From assembly GCF_020172085.1 (NCBI RefSeq), contig NZ_JAIVAT010000007.1, positions 744,001 to 808,000 of the forward strand: 64,000 bases of DNA. Reading direction: 5' to 3'. Below, in pieces: positions 35,899-44,138 of the stretch. Each line of letters opens with the position of its first letter. The stretch's first letter is position 1. Source of the stretch: Rossellomorea aquimaris (lineage in GTDB: Bacteria; Bacillota; Bacilli; Bacillales; Bacillaceae_B). The position numbers and the translations under genes were made by a program. The notes below the pieces were generated by a model, which did no database searches, was not told the origin of the DNA, and worked only from the letters and a program-made list of their open reading frames with translations.

Positions 35899-37344
35899 AT
35901 GGGAAATGAAACAGGTTGGAACCTAGAAAATAGCTATAGCAGACTTCCAGGGGCATTTTTCACCAGGCAGGATCCGATTCCTGTGCGTTCTCCAAAGCTG
36001 CTTGTCTTGAACGGGGAGGTTGCGGAGTCCCTAGGGCTAAACGTGGCGGAAATGGGGGCCGGGGTCTTATCGGGCAATGACCTCCCAGCAGGTTCAGCCC
36101 CCATTGCCCAAGCCTATGCAGGGCACCAATTTGGTCATTTTAACATGCTGGGGGACGGGCGCGCTGTCCTCATTGGAGAACAGATGACCCCAAGTGGTGA
36201 ACGGTTCGATATCCAGTTAAAAGGCGGGGGGCCAACCCCTTATTCCCGGGGAGGGGACGGACGTGCAGGACTTGGTCCAATGCTCCGGGAGTACATGATC
36301 AGTGAAGCGATGCATCGACTCGAAATCCCTACGACCAGGAGTCTGGCAGTGGTCACAACGGGAGAACCCATTTATAGGGAAACGGAACAGGAAGGGGCGA
36401 TTCTGACAAGGGTCGCAGCCAGTCACCTCCGTGTGGGAACGTTCCAGTTTGCTTCGAGATTCGGTGAAGTGGACGATCTGCGCGCCCTTGCGGATTATGC
36501 GCTGAAGCGTCATTATCCTGAGGGTCTGGATGCAGAGAACCCATATCTGTACTTCCTGCAGGAAGTCATCCAACGCCAGGCTTCCCTCATGGCCAAATGG
36601 CAGTTGGTCGGCTTCATCCACGGCGTCATGAACACGGACAATATGACGATAAGCGGAGAAACGATCGATTACGGACCGTGTGCGTTCATGGATACATATG
36701 ATCCGAAAACGGTCTTTAGCTCCATTGATTCACAAGGTCGTTATGCTTACGGAAATCAGCCGCCGATCGCTGGCTGGGACCTTGCACGCTTCGCCGAAAG
36801 CCTGCTGCCGATCCTTCATGATGAACAGGAAGAATCATTGAAGCTTGCACAGGATGCAGTCCTTGAATTCCCGAAATTGTATGAGGCGCACTGGCTCGAC
36901 GGTATGAGAGGAAAGCTCGGATTATTGAACCGTGAAGAAGGGGACCTGGACCTTGCAGAAGAACTACTTCGCCTGATGAAAGAGAATAGAGCAGACTTTA
37001 CGAATACCTTCCGCAGTCTGACTTTGGATAAAGGAGATTCCACCCTTTTCAATACCAGTGAATTTGCCCAATGGAAAGAGCGTTGGAATGAAAGAAGGGC
37101 CAGACAGAAAGAGTCGGATGATGCCTCACAGAAACGGATGCAGAGCAGCAATCCGTCGGTTATCCCCCGTAACCACAGGGTGGAAGAAGCAATACAGGCT
37201 GCGGTTGAAGAGGACGATCTCAGCGTGATGGACCGGTTAGTTGCCGTGTTGAAAAATCCGTACGCCTATTCACCGGAGCAGGAAGAGTATTGTGCCCTGC
37301 CGGCTCCATCCGATCGTCCCTATCGAACGTTTTGTGGAACTTGA
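35899..37344 (+). CDS. selO: Protein adenylyltransferase SelO (YdiU/UPF0061)
   Basis: 481 residues, full length. A pseudokinase-fold enzyme that transfers AMP from ATP to protein Ser/Thr/Tyr. Family motifs include [22 protein letters not shown] (in part), [12 protein letters not shown], the metal-binding region [19 protein letters not shown] and [14 protein letters not shown]. The usual C-terminal Cys region appears as YRTFCGT. AAAAGGAGGAGATGACACG precedes the ATG. Confidence 0.92.
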   Translation: MGNETGWNLENSYSRLPGAFFTRQDPIPVRSPKLLVLNGEVAESLGLNVAEMGAGVLSGNDLPAGSAPIAQAYAGHQFGHFNMLGDGRAVLIGEQMTPSGERFDIQLKGGGPTPYSRGGDGRAGLGPMLREYMISEAMHRLEIPTTRSLAVVTTGEPIYRETEQEGAILTRVAASHLRVGTFQFASRFGEVDDLRALADYALKRHYPEGLDAENPYLYFLQEVIQRQASLMAKWQLVGFIHGVMNTDNMTISGETIDYGPCAFMDTYDPKTVFSSIDSQGRYAYGNQPPIAGWDLARFAESLLPILHDEQEESLKLAQDAVLEFPKLYEAHWLDGMRGKLGLLNREEGDLDLAEELLRLMKENRADFTNTFRSLTLDKGDSTLFNTSEFAQWKERWNERRARQKESDDASQKRMQSSNPSVIPRNHRVEEAIQAAVEEDDLSVMDRLVAVLKNPYAYSPEQEEYCALPAPSDRPYRTFCGT

Positions 37345-37373
37345 AGCAATATGATGAAAGAAGGTGAGCAACT

Positions 37374-38408
37374 TTGAAGGCAGTTCAAGTGACGGGATAT
37401 GGAGATGTCGACAAGCTCCAAGTAGTGGATATTCACATCCCAAGCCCTAATAAGGGTGAAGTCCTAGTCAAAGTAAAGGCATGTGCCATCAACAACACGG
37501 AAATCTGGATGAGAGAAGGTGCCTATGGGACAGAAGAGAAATCCGGTTGGCGTCCCGAAGGAGTCCAGTTTCCCAGAATACCGGGATCGGATATTACAGG
37601 AGAAATCGTAAAAGTGGGTACAGATGTTTCTGAAAATATGGTTGGGAAGAAGGTTGTCCTTTTTCCGTTTACTTCAAGCGGTGAAGAGGGAAGTGAACAT
37701 ATTTCAGACGATATGTCTTTCATTGGTTCAGAATATGACGGTGGTTATGCAGAGTACGTCGTGTGGCCATCTGAACTCTGTTATGACATGCCTTTACCCA
37801 CATATGAAGAAAGTGCCGTGTTTTCGGTCAGCGGATTGACGGCATGGCATATGGTGGAGCAGATACAGGCAAAGCCTTCTGAAACCATTGTTGTTACCGG
37901 TGCAAACGGCGGTGTCGGATCATTGAATGTCCAAATTGCCTCAAAGGTATTCGGTTCAAAAGTCATTGCGATTGTTGGGGATCTTGGTTTAGAAGATAAA
38001 ATGAAAGAATTGGGTGCCACTCATGTGTTGTCCTATAGGTCACCAAACCTTGCCGAAGAGATCATTGAATTGAATGGCGGTCCGGTTGATTCCGTATTGG
38101 ATGTCGTAGGAGATGCACTGTTTTCAATCTCCCTGCACGTCTTGAAAAAAGGCGGTAAGTTCTGCATATCAGGATCCGCCGGAGGTCAGAAAACAGAACT
38201 CGATTTCAGAACGCTCTATTTAAAACATATCACGTTTTATGGCTCGGTCCTGGGCACAAGAGAAGAGTTCAAACGTATGCTTGATGCGATCGCTGAAGAC
38301 AAAATCAAACCGGTCATCGATCGAACGTTTCCTCTAGAGCAAGCGGGAGAGGCACAAACGTATTTTAAGCATTCAGGAAAATTGGGGAAGATCGTATTAC
38401 TTCCATAA
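37374..38408 (+). CDS. Zinc-independent MDR-family NAD(P)H oxidoreductase (quinone-reductase-like)
   Basis: 344 residues: GroES-like N-terminal domain (about 1-130), Rossmann domain with VVTGANGGVGSLNVQIA (about 160-180) and the usual C-terminal end. No catalytic or structural zinc Cys cluster is visible. TTG start after AGAAGGTGAGCAACT. Substrate unknown. Lies 29 bp after selO and may be co-transcribed with it. Confidence 0.85.
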   Translation: MKAVQVTGYGDVDKLQVVDIHIPSPNKGEVLVKVKACAINNTEIWMREGAYGTEEKSGWRPEGVQFPRIPGSDITGEIVKVGTDVSENMVGKKVVLFPFTSSGEEGSEHISDDMSFIGSEYDGGYAEYVVWPSELCYDMPLPTYEESAVFSVSGLTAWHMVEQIQAKPSETIVVTGANGGVGSLNVQIASKVFGSKVIAIVGDLGLEDKMKELGATHVLSYRSPNLAEEIIELNGGPVDSVLDVVGDALFSISLHVLKKGGKFCISGSAGGQKTELDFRTLYLKHITFYGSVLGTREEFKRMLDAIAEDKIKPVIDRTFPLEQAGEAQTYFKHSGKLGKIVLLP

Positions 38409-38420
38409 CGGACAGGGTAG

Positions 38421-38456
38421 AAAAGCTCAGAGTCATATGACTCTGAGCTTTTTTTC
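38421..38456 (+). terminator. Terminator of the selO / oxidoreductase unit
   Basis: AAAAGCTCAGAGTCAT/ATGACTCTGAGCTTTTTTT, near-perfect palindrome with a T run. Confidence 0.93.
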
Positions 38457-38486
38457 ATATTTCATGCTTTGATAAAGGATTGTACG

Positions 38487-38567
38487 ATGGATAACCCGAA
38501 TTATACACATAGCGAACTTAAAGTGGCGGTTCAACATGAATCATACATGGGAGTGGCGACCAGATAG
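38487..38567 (+). CDS. Possible 26-residue small ORF
   Basis: ATG with AAAGGA seven bases upstream and TAG at 38565; it would encode a polar 26-residue peptide. No family is recognised; may be chance. Confidence 0.2.
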   Translation: MDNPNYTHSELKVAVQHESYMGVATR

Positions 38568-38596
38568 CGGACTAAAATGGTAAAGGGGTTTTGGAT

Positions 38597-39169
38597 GTGA
38601 AACAGGCATTACTCGTCATTGATGTTCAGCAGGAATTAGTGGAAGGCAATGAAAAGGAACAAGCAGTTTTCCAAAAAGAAAAACTAGTCGGCACCATTAA
38701 CGGTGTGATCAATCAGGCAAAGGAAGCGGATGCCCATATCATCTTCATCCGGGATAAGGATGTGGCAGGTGGTACCGGTGACGGTTTCCAGGTGCACAGT
38801 GACCTGCAGATTCCAGAGGAGGCGGCAATCTTTGATAAGCTTGCGACCAATTCGTTTTACGGTACACCGCTACTCGAATTTTTAAAAGAAAAAGAGGTTG
38901 AGCATGTCGTGATTGCGGGATGTCAAACCGAGTACTGCATCGATACGGCTGTACGGTATGCGACTGTCAGCGGCTTCGACGTTACCTTAGTGGCGGACGG
39001 TCACTCTACGAAAGACTCACCGGTGTTGAAAGCGGAACAAATCATCGCCCATCATAATGCCGCCCTTAGAGGTCATTATAATGTGGATCACTTCTCAGAT
39101 GTGAGGCCATCTGAAGAAAATCTATTCCAGCCGAAACATGATGAATATCGTAAGGAATATGGTATGTAA
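38597..39169 (+). CDS. Isochorismatase-like cysteine hydrolase
   Basis: 190 residues. Catalytic triad candidates Asp9 (LLVIDVQQE), Lys in FDKLATNSFYG region and the Cys of AGCQTEYCID are in family order, with the cis-peptide region before it. Such enzymes hydrolyse amides such as nicotinamide or ureidocompounds; the substrate is unclear. GTG at 38597 has AAAGGGG eight bases upstream; the TTG at 38591 is too close to that site. Confidence 0.87.
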   Translation: MKQALLVIDVQQELVEGNEKEQAVFQKEKLVGTINGVINQAKEADAHIIFIRDKDVAGGTGDGFQVHSDLQIPEEAAIFDKLATNSFYGTPLLEFLKEKEVEHVVIAGCQTEYCIDTAVRYATVSGFDVTLVADGHSTKDSPVLKAEQIIAHHNAALRGHYNVDHFSDVRPSEENLFQPKHDEYRKEYGM

Positions 39170-39177
39170 TTCGGGTA

Positions 39178-39472
39178 AGAGGCTAGGACAAAGGGGTTTC
39201 AGTTAAATAAAAATCCGAACGATTAATTCAAAAAATTAATTCGTTCGGGTTTTTTTATGGCTAAAGCATTTATTTATATAGCAGGTTCTAGCTGTTGATT
39301 GGAGTGCAAGACGAAGACTCCTACGGGAAAAGCGGAGGAGGATTGCCCTCCGCCCGAGGAAAGCGAAATCTTGCACGAAAGTCACCAGCGCTGTAACAAG
39401 TAGTTCCAAGAAGGCAATATGTGCAGAGAGTTCTTCTATAGATGGGGGTTATATAGTTATGTCCCAGCCGAT
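39178..39472. repeat. MITE-like interspersed repeat, copy 2 (about 295 bp)
   Basis: Same family as 7355-7687: starts AGAGGCTAGGACA, ends TGTCCCAGCC, and holds the core GCTGTTGATTGGAGTGCAAG ... CTTGCAC (39291-39389). The core has lost about 33 bases compared with copy 1, in the GTGAGACCCCGCAGGAG region. Confidence 0.85.
39214..39258 (+). terminator. Terminator of the isochorismatase-like gene, inside the repeat
   Basis: CCGAACGATTAATT/AATTAATTCGTTCGG with seven T. The gene's terminator is supplied by the inserted element. Confidence 0.75.
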
Positions 39473-39490
39473 TTTGTGGACAGACCACAT

Positions 39491-39554
39491 TTGACAATCA
39501 ATAATTTTCCAGTTAAAATGTGAATATATTCATAAATGAACGCATTCACATTTT
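39491..39554 (+). promoter_or_regulatory. TetR promoter with overlapping palindromic operator
   Basis: TTGACA (39491-39496), 17 bp, TAAAAT (39514-39519). Overlapping the -10 is AAAATGTGAAT (39515-39525), whose perfect complement ATTCACATTTT is at 39544-39554. Inside lie two similar palindromic boxes, TGAATATATTCA (39522-39533) and TGAACGCATTCA (39537-39548). This fits cooperative binding of two TetR dimers and autorepression. Confidence 0.75.
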
Positions 39555-39576
39555 TAAAAGCAGAGGAGTAATATAT

Positions 39577-40206
39577 ATGGCAGGACTACGTGAAGATAAG
39601 AAACGGCAAACGCAGCTGAACATTATGGAATCAGCAAAGAACATTTTCTCTGAGAAGGGATTCGAAGCGGCTTCCATGGCTGAAATCGCGAAGGATGCAG
39701 GGGTGGGGACGGGTACCATTTATAATTATTTCCCCTCTAAGGGAGCCTTGCTGCTGCGGATCTTTACGGAAGAAGCGGAGGAGATGAAAGGCGCGCTCGA
39801 AGACCCGTTTTCCACAGAAGAGAGTGGAGATCTTGTAGGTAGTATCATCGGGGCTATGCATGGGTTTGCGGAATTTTTCCAGCATTACCCGAAACCATTT
39901 TGGCGGGAATTGTTTCACGTCATGACAGCGGAAGTGGAGGAGAGCATTCGCCTGAGGAAGGGATTATTCGGAATTGATGAAGAAATGATGAAATGGATCA
40001 TGTATATGATTGAAAGTCATTCTGATTGTTTTCTCATCAGGGTTGATCCACAGGAAGCGGCCTATGCCATCTATAGCGCAGCCATGTCCGATACGATGTT
40101 TTATATGTACAACGAAGAGATGGGGCACGAAGCTTACAAGGAACAGCTTTCCAAGCACATACGATTTTTGTTCGAAGGAAAAATGAAACCGGGAAAGAAG
40201 GAATGA
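39577..40206 (+). CDS. TetR-family repressor of the ABC/FtsX operon
   Basis: 209 residues. HTH at about 28-50 (SMAEIAKDAGVGTGTIYNYF) and a divergent ligand-binding domain. ATG at 39577 follows AGAGGAG; the ORF from 39520 would start inside the operator. It is followed directly by an ABC ATPase and an FtsX-type permease, so it is likely the repressor of that transporter. Confidence 0.9.
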   Translation: MAGLREDKKRQTQLNIMESAKNIFSEKGFEAASMAEIAKDAGVGTGTIYNYFPSKGALLLRIFTEEAEEMKGALEDPFSTEESGDLVGSIIGAMHGFAEFFQHYPKPFWRELFHVMTAEVEESIRLRKGLFGIDEEMMKWIMYMIESHSDCFLIRVDPQEAAYAIYSAAMSDTMFYMYNEEMGHEAYKEQLSKHIRFLFEGKMKPGKKE

Positions 40207-40208
40207 GC

Positions 40209-40910
40209 ATGAGCATCTTGCGAATAGAAGGAGTTCAGAAAACCTATGAGAGTGGGCAAACGACATTTCAAGCACTGACGGATATTGGTGTGCGAGTGGA
40301 GAAGGGGGAAATTGTCGTCATCCTCGGACCATCGGGCTCCGGGAAATCCACACTGTTGAATGCAATCGGCGGGATTGATGTCGTGGATTCGGGAGGTATC
40401 ATTGTCAATGGCAATGATATCACTCAGTTGAATGACCGGAAGCTGGTGGATTATCGCCGGGAAGAGATTGGATTTGTTTTTCAAATGTATAATCTGATTC
40501 CCAATCTCACAGTCTATGAAAACATTGAATTGACGGCGAATATCAGCCCAAATGCATTATCCATTTCAGAGGTGATCGAGGCGGTGGGATTATCCGGGAT
40601 GGAGGATCGCTTTCCACGAGAATTAAGCGGTGGACAGCAACAGCGCGTCTCGATTGCCCGTGCTGTCGTGAAAGCCCCGAAGCTGTTGCTATGTGATGAG
40701 CCGACTGGAGCACTGGACTCCGCCACATCAAAAGAAATTCTACAATTGATTGAAAAAGTGAACAAAGAATTTGATACGACTGTCCTCATCATTACCCATA
40801 ATCAGGCGATTAGAAGCATGGCGAACCGTGTGATCACACTGAAGGATGGAAAGATTGAATCTGACGAGGTCAATGAACATCAAACCTCCGCTGAAGGGGT
40901 TGAATGGTGA
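40209..40910 (+). CDS. ABC ATP-binding protein, LolD/MacB type
   Basis: 233 residues. Walker A GPSGSGKST, signature LSGGQQQRVSIARA, Walker B LLLCDEPTGALDSATSK and the switch His in IITHNQ, as in the MacB/LolD/FtsE class. ATG at 40209 is eight bases from AGAAGG; ATG at 40203 overlaps the tetR stop and is the alternative. Pairs with the next gene. Confidence 0.92.
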   Translation: MSILRIEGVQKTYESGQTTFQALTDIGVRVEKGEIVVILGPSGSGKSTLLNAIGGIDVVDSGGIIVNGNDITQLNDRKLVDYRREEIGFVFQMYNLIPNLTVYENIELTANISPNALSISEVIEAVGLSGMEDRFPRELSGGQQQRVSIARAVVKAPKLLLCDEPTGALDSATSKEILQLIEKVNKEFDTTVLIITHNQAIRSMANRVITLKDGKIESDEVNEHQTSAEGVEW

Positions 40911-43138
40911 TGCCCCTACGAAAAAAACTCTTTCGGACCATGTTGGAAAAGAAGGCTCAGTTTTTTTCTGCCTGGTTACTCATCGTGATCAGCTCCGTCG
41001 TGTTTTACTCGTTTACGGCAGCCGGAGCGAATCTCATCGACAACCTGCACCTCTTTTATCAAGAGAATAAGGTGGAGGATGCCCAGTTTATTACACAGGA
41101 GCCATTGAGTGATATAGACAAGATGGAAGAGAAAACCGGAACAGAAATCGAGGAACGGTATGTATCGGATGTTCCTTATGAGAGCGATGTGACACTACGG
41201 GTATTGGATGCCGCCCAGGATGTAAATCTCTATTCCATCGTAGAAGGTGATAGGCTGAGTTCCGATCAAGATATTTTGGTGGATAAAGGGTTTGCCGGTG
41301 CTCATGAACTTTCCATTGGAGAGAATGTTCAGCTGAATGGCAAGACGTTTCATGTATCTGGATTCATGGCCATACCGGATTATATTTATCCATTAAAAGA
41401 AGAATCGGGCTTCCTTAAGAATCCTGATGCATTTGGGGTTGCCGTTGTAAACCAGGATGTATTAGAAAACTGGGAAGGGCATCAGGTATACTTTAGCGTC
41501 AGATTTTCAGGGGAATCACGGGATGAACTGAAGAGTCTGTTGAATCAAACCAATCAGATCATCAAATGGACGGATAAAAAGGATAACAATCGGATATCGT
41601 TCATCAAAGGAGATATTGCCGGCGTCAAAAAGATGGGTGAATTCCTCCCCATCGGCATATTGCTGATCAGTATGGTCATCATCCTGATTTTGCTATGGCG
41701 GTTAATGAAAAAGGAATATGTACAGATTGGTACCTTGTACGCACTTGGGTATAGAAAAGGCGAAATCATCCGTCACTACCTTTCATATGCGGGACTGTTG
41801 GTCGTTTCGGGAAGCTTAATCGGCACCCTTCTCGGATGGGCATTGCTGCATCCTTTATTATCAACATTTGCAACTTACTATAATTTACCGGTTTTAGAAG
41901 TGAACCCGCATTGGTCTTACTTACTCATAAGCCTGTTGCTGCCACTCGTTCTCTTTATCCCATTAACCTATTATTTGGTGCAGCGTATATTGAAAATTCC
42001 TCCTGTCAGTTTAATAAAAGGAGGGGAGCTTAAGGTGAGGGTAGGCAGGCTGGAACGACTGTTCAAACTTAAGAAGCTGCCGTTCAAGCGCAAATTCGTG
42101 ATCAGGGAAATGGTCAGGAACCTTCCGAGGCTCCTATTTTTACTCACCGGTGTGGTGTTTGCCACGGTTCTATTATTGTTTGGCTTTGTCACGAAAAACT
42201 CCATGGAGTACTTGGTGACGGATAACTTTCAACAAGTGTACAACTATGAATATAGCTATCTATTCAACGCGCCACAAACGAGTCCACCTGAATCGGGTCA
42301 GATTGGGTCGACGGCTCCTTTTACCATCAATGTGGATAAGGATGAGGAGATTGCCACGATTACAGGATTGAAACCGAAAAATTCGGCGATTCAATTAAAG
42401 GACTCAAAGGGGAATCAGCTTGATTTCACTTCAGTGATCATGAACAAATCCTTATCCGATAAGATGGGAATTGAAGAAGGGGACAGCATTGAAGTGACCA
42501 ATGAATTGTCGGGACGCTCATTTGACATCACCGTCGATCATATCGCAGAATCGTATCTGGGGAACATGATTTATATGCCCCTTAAGGAATTTAACCACTT
42601 AAATGGCTATCCTGATGGAAGCTATACAGAGGTGTATTCGAATAAGGAATTAACATTGCCGAAAGAAAATGTCGTGGCCACCACCAAATCATCGGATACC
42701 ATATCAGGGTTCAAGGAAATGATCAAGCCATTGAACTATGGTGTAGCGGCGATTGCCTTTATAGCAGCCGTCATTGCCGTGATCATCATTTATATCTTAG
42801 TTTCATTATTGATCGAAGAAAACTCATTTAAAATCTCCCTAATGAAAGTGATCGGTTATCGGGAGAAGTCGATTATGAAGATGATGATCGGATATAATAG
42901 ATGGTTCATCATTCTTGGTTTTCTCATCGGCATTCCTGTCACCCTTCTTTCGATTTCATCCTTTATGAATTCGATTACGGCTGAAATGAATGTGACGATC
43001 CCGGTACAGTTGGACTGGATGAGTGTCCTGATTTGTTTCGTCATCATGATGGCCTCCTATTATGTATCCCTTTGGCTCAATCATCGGAAATTAAAAGAGA
43101 TTTCCATGACGGAAGCGATTAACCGCAGTACGGAATAA
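40904..43138 (+). CDS. FtsX-type ABC permease (two FtsX domains)
   Basis: 744 residues. A first membrane helix (about 20-40), an extracytoplasmic MacB-like domain, three helices (about 245-360) forming the first FtsX domain, then a helix near 410, a second extracytoplasmic part and three helices (about 620-735). Acts with the preceding ATPase, probably in antimicrobial resistance or lipid/protein extrusion under TetR control. ATG 40904, GTG 40907 and ATG 40910 are all possible starts after AAGGGG. Confidence 0.88.
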   Translation: MVMPLRKKLFRTMLEKKAQFFSAWLLIVISSVVFYSFTAAGANLIDNLHLFYQENKVEDAQFITQEPLSDIDKMEEKTGTEIEERYVSDVPYESDVTLRVLDAAQDVNLYSIVEGDRLSSDQDILVDKGFAGAHELSIGENVQLNGKTFHVSGFMAIPDYIYPLKEESGFLKNPDAFGVAVVNQDVLENWEGHQVYFSVRFSGESRDELKSLLNQTNQIIKWTDKKDNNRISFIKGDIAGVKKMGEFLPIGILLISMVIILILLWRLMKKEYVQIGTLYALGYRKGEIIRHYLSYAGLLVVSGSLIGTLLGWALLHPLLSTFATYYNLPVLEVNPHWSYLLISLLLPLVLFIPLTYYLVQRILKIPPVSLIKGGELKVRVGRLERLFKLKKLPFKRKFVIREMVRNLPRLLFLLTGVVFATVLLLFGFVTKNSMEYLVTDNFQQVYNYEYSYLFNAPQTSPPESGQIGSTAPFTINVDKDEEIATITGLKPKNSAIQLKDSKGNQLDFTSVIMNKSLSDKMGIEEGDSIEVTNELSGRSFDITVDHIAESYLGNMIYMPLKEFNHLNGYPDGSYTEVYSNKELTLPKENVVATTKSSDTISGFKEMIKPLNYGVAAIAFIAAVIAVIIIYILVSLLIEENSFKISLMKVIGYREKSIMKMMIGYNRWFIILGFLIGIPVTLLSISSFMNSITAEMNVTIPVQLDWMSVLICFVIMMASYYVSLWLNHRKLKEISMTEAINRSTE

Positions 43139-43141
43139 TGG

Positions 43142-43180
43142 AAAGGTGTCTGATCCTTCAAGCGGTCAGACACCTTTTTT
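43142..43180 (+). terminator. Terminator of the TetR-ABC-FtsX operon
   Basis: AAAGGTGTCTGA/TCAGACACCTTTTTT; it overlaps the 3' end of the convergent nei-type gene. Confidence 0.88.
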
Positions 43181-44005
43181 GTCAGGAAGTGCCTGACAAA
43201 CCGGACAAAAATACAGCCTCCTTGAAGCCGCCACGGTCTTCTCTATTTCATTACCGCAAATGAAGCATGACGCCCCTTCCCGGTTAAACACCCAGTGCCG
43301 GTAACGGGAACGCTTCACCCCTTCAGATTTTAGCTTTTTTGCAAGTTCAAGATCATTCGTGATTCCACCCGTCTCGTATGATTGACTGACTAAATCGATG
43401 ATGCTTTGAGCTGCTTTCTCAAGCTGGTCCTCTGTACAATCGGTCGGCCGAAGGGAAGGGTGGATACCTGCTTTGAACATGATCTCGGATCTCAAATAAT
43501 TCCCGATTCCGGCTACAAAGCCTTGGTCCAATAATAAAATCGGCCATTTTCGATTTCGAAATCGCTTGTCCTTCATCCGCTCGATCAATTCATCCATCGT
43601 CACCTTCTCGCTTAAAAGATCAAGACCTACCTTTGAAATAAAAGGATGCCCGGACACTTCTTCATCACGGAGGACTTCAATATCCGATGCACTATAGAGA
43701 AGGGCTGATTTCTTCTCGTTATGCAAAGCGAGGCGGAGCTGTCGATTGGTGTTTGGGTAGTTGTACAGATTCCGGATATACCATTTTCCGTAGAGTTGAT
43801 TGTGGGAGTAAATCGTGTAGCCATTATCAAAGCGGATGAGCATCGCTTTTCCCTTCGTATCGACACGGGTCACGATGGAGCCCCTTAAGAGATCTTCGTA
43901 CCCTTCCAAATGAGGGAAGGCAAAATAGATCTCCTGTACGGTTTTATTTAGTAAGGCGCGCTCAAGTTGATCAGCGGCTCTTCTGATTTCGGGACCTTCT
44001 GGCAT
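43166..44005 (-). CDS. nei: Endonuclease VIII-type DNA glycosylase (Nei)
   Basis: 279 residues. It begins PEGPEIRRAADQLE and carries AFPHLEGY, GKAMLIRFDNGYTIYSHNQLYG, YSASDIE, HPFI.KVG, RFRNR, LLDQGFVAGIGNYLRSEI and a C-terminal zinc finger (CFICGNEIEKT then YFCPVC). The order and wording are very close to E. coli Nei rather than to the Bacillus MutM. It would remove oxidised pyrimidines and cut the strand by beta/delta elimination, with Pro1 (after Met removal) and Glu2 catalytic. Confidence 0.87.
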   Translation of the reverse strand: MPEGPEIRRAADQLERALLNKTVQEIYFAFPHLEGYEDLLRGSIVTRVDTKGKAMLIRFDNGYTIYSHNQLYGKWYIRNLYNYPNTNRQLRLALHNEKKSALLYSASDIEVLRDEEVSGHPFISKVGLDLLSEKVTMDELIERMKDKRFRNRKWPILLLDQGFVAGIGNYLRSEIMFKAGIHPSLRPTDCTEDQLEKAAQSIIDLVSQSYETGGITNDLELAKKLKSEGVKRSRYRHWVFNREGASCFICGNEIEKTVAASRRLYFCPVCQALPDKKGV

Positions 44006-44084
44006 GTTCCATACTCCTTTTTAGTTTAGATGTTCCCCGTTTGACCGCGAAGTAATCTTTCAAACTGTTTCTGATTTGATAAAC

Positions 44085-44114
44085 GAAAAAGCCCAAGCGG
44101 TTTCGCTTGGACTC
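44085..44114 (-). terminator. Terminator of the secreted glycosidase gene
   Basis: On the minus strand CCAAGCG/CGCTTGG followed by GCTTTTTC. Confidence 0.8.
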
Positions 44115-44138
44115 TCTAGAGTGAGTTTATCTCATTAC

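Noticed and set aside
39214-39258. CCGAAC...GTTCGG in MITE copy 2 as a PurR site
   Set aside because: Spacing is wider than for PurBoxes, the arms form a terminator stem with a T run, and no purine gene follows.
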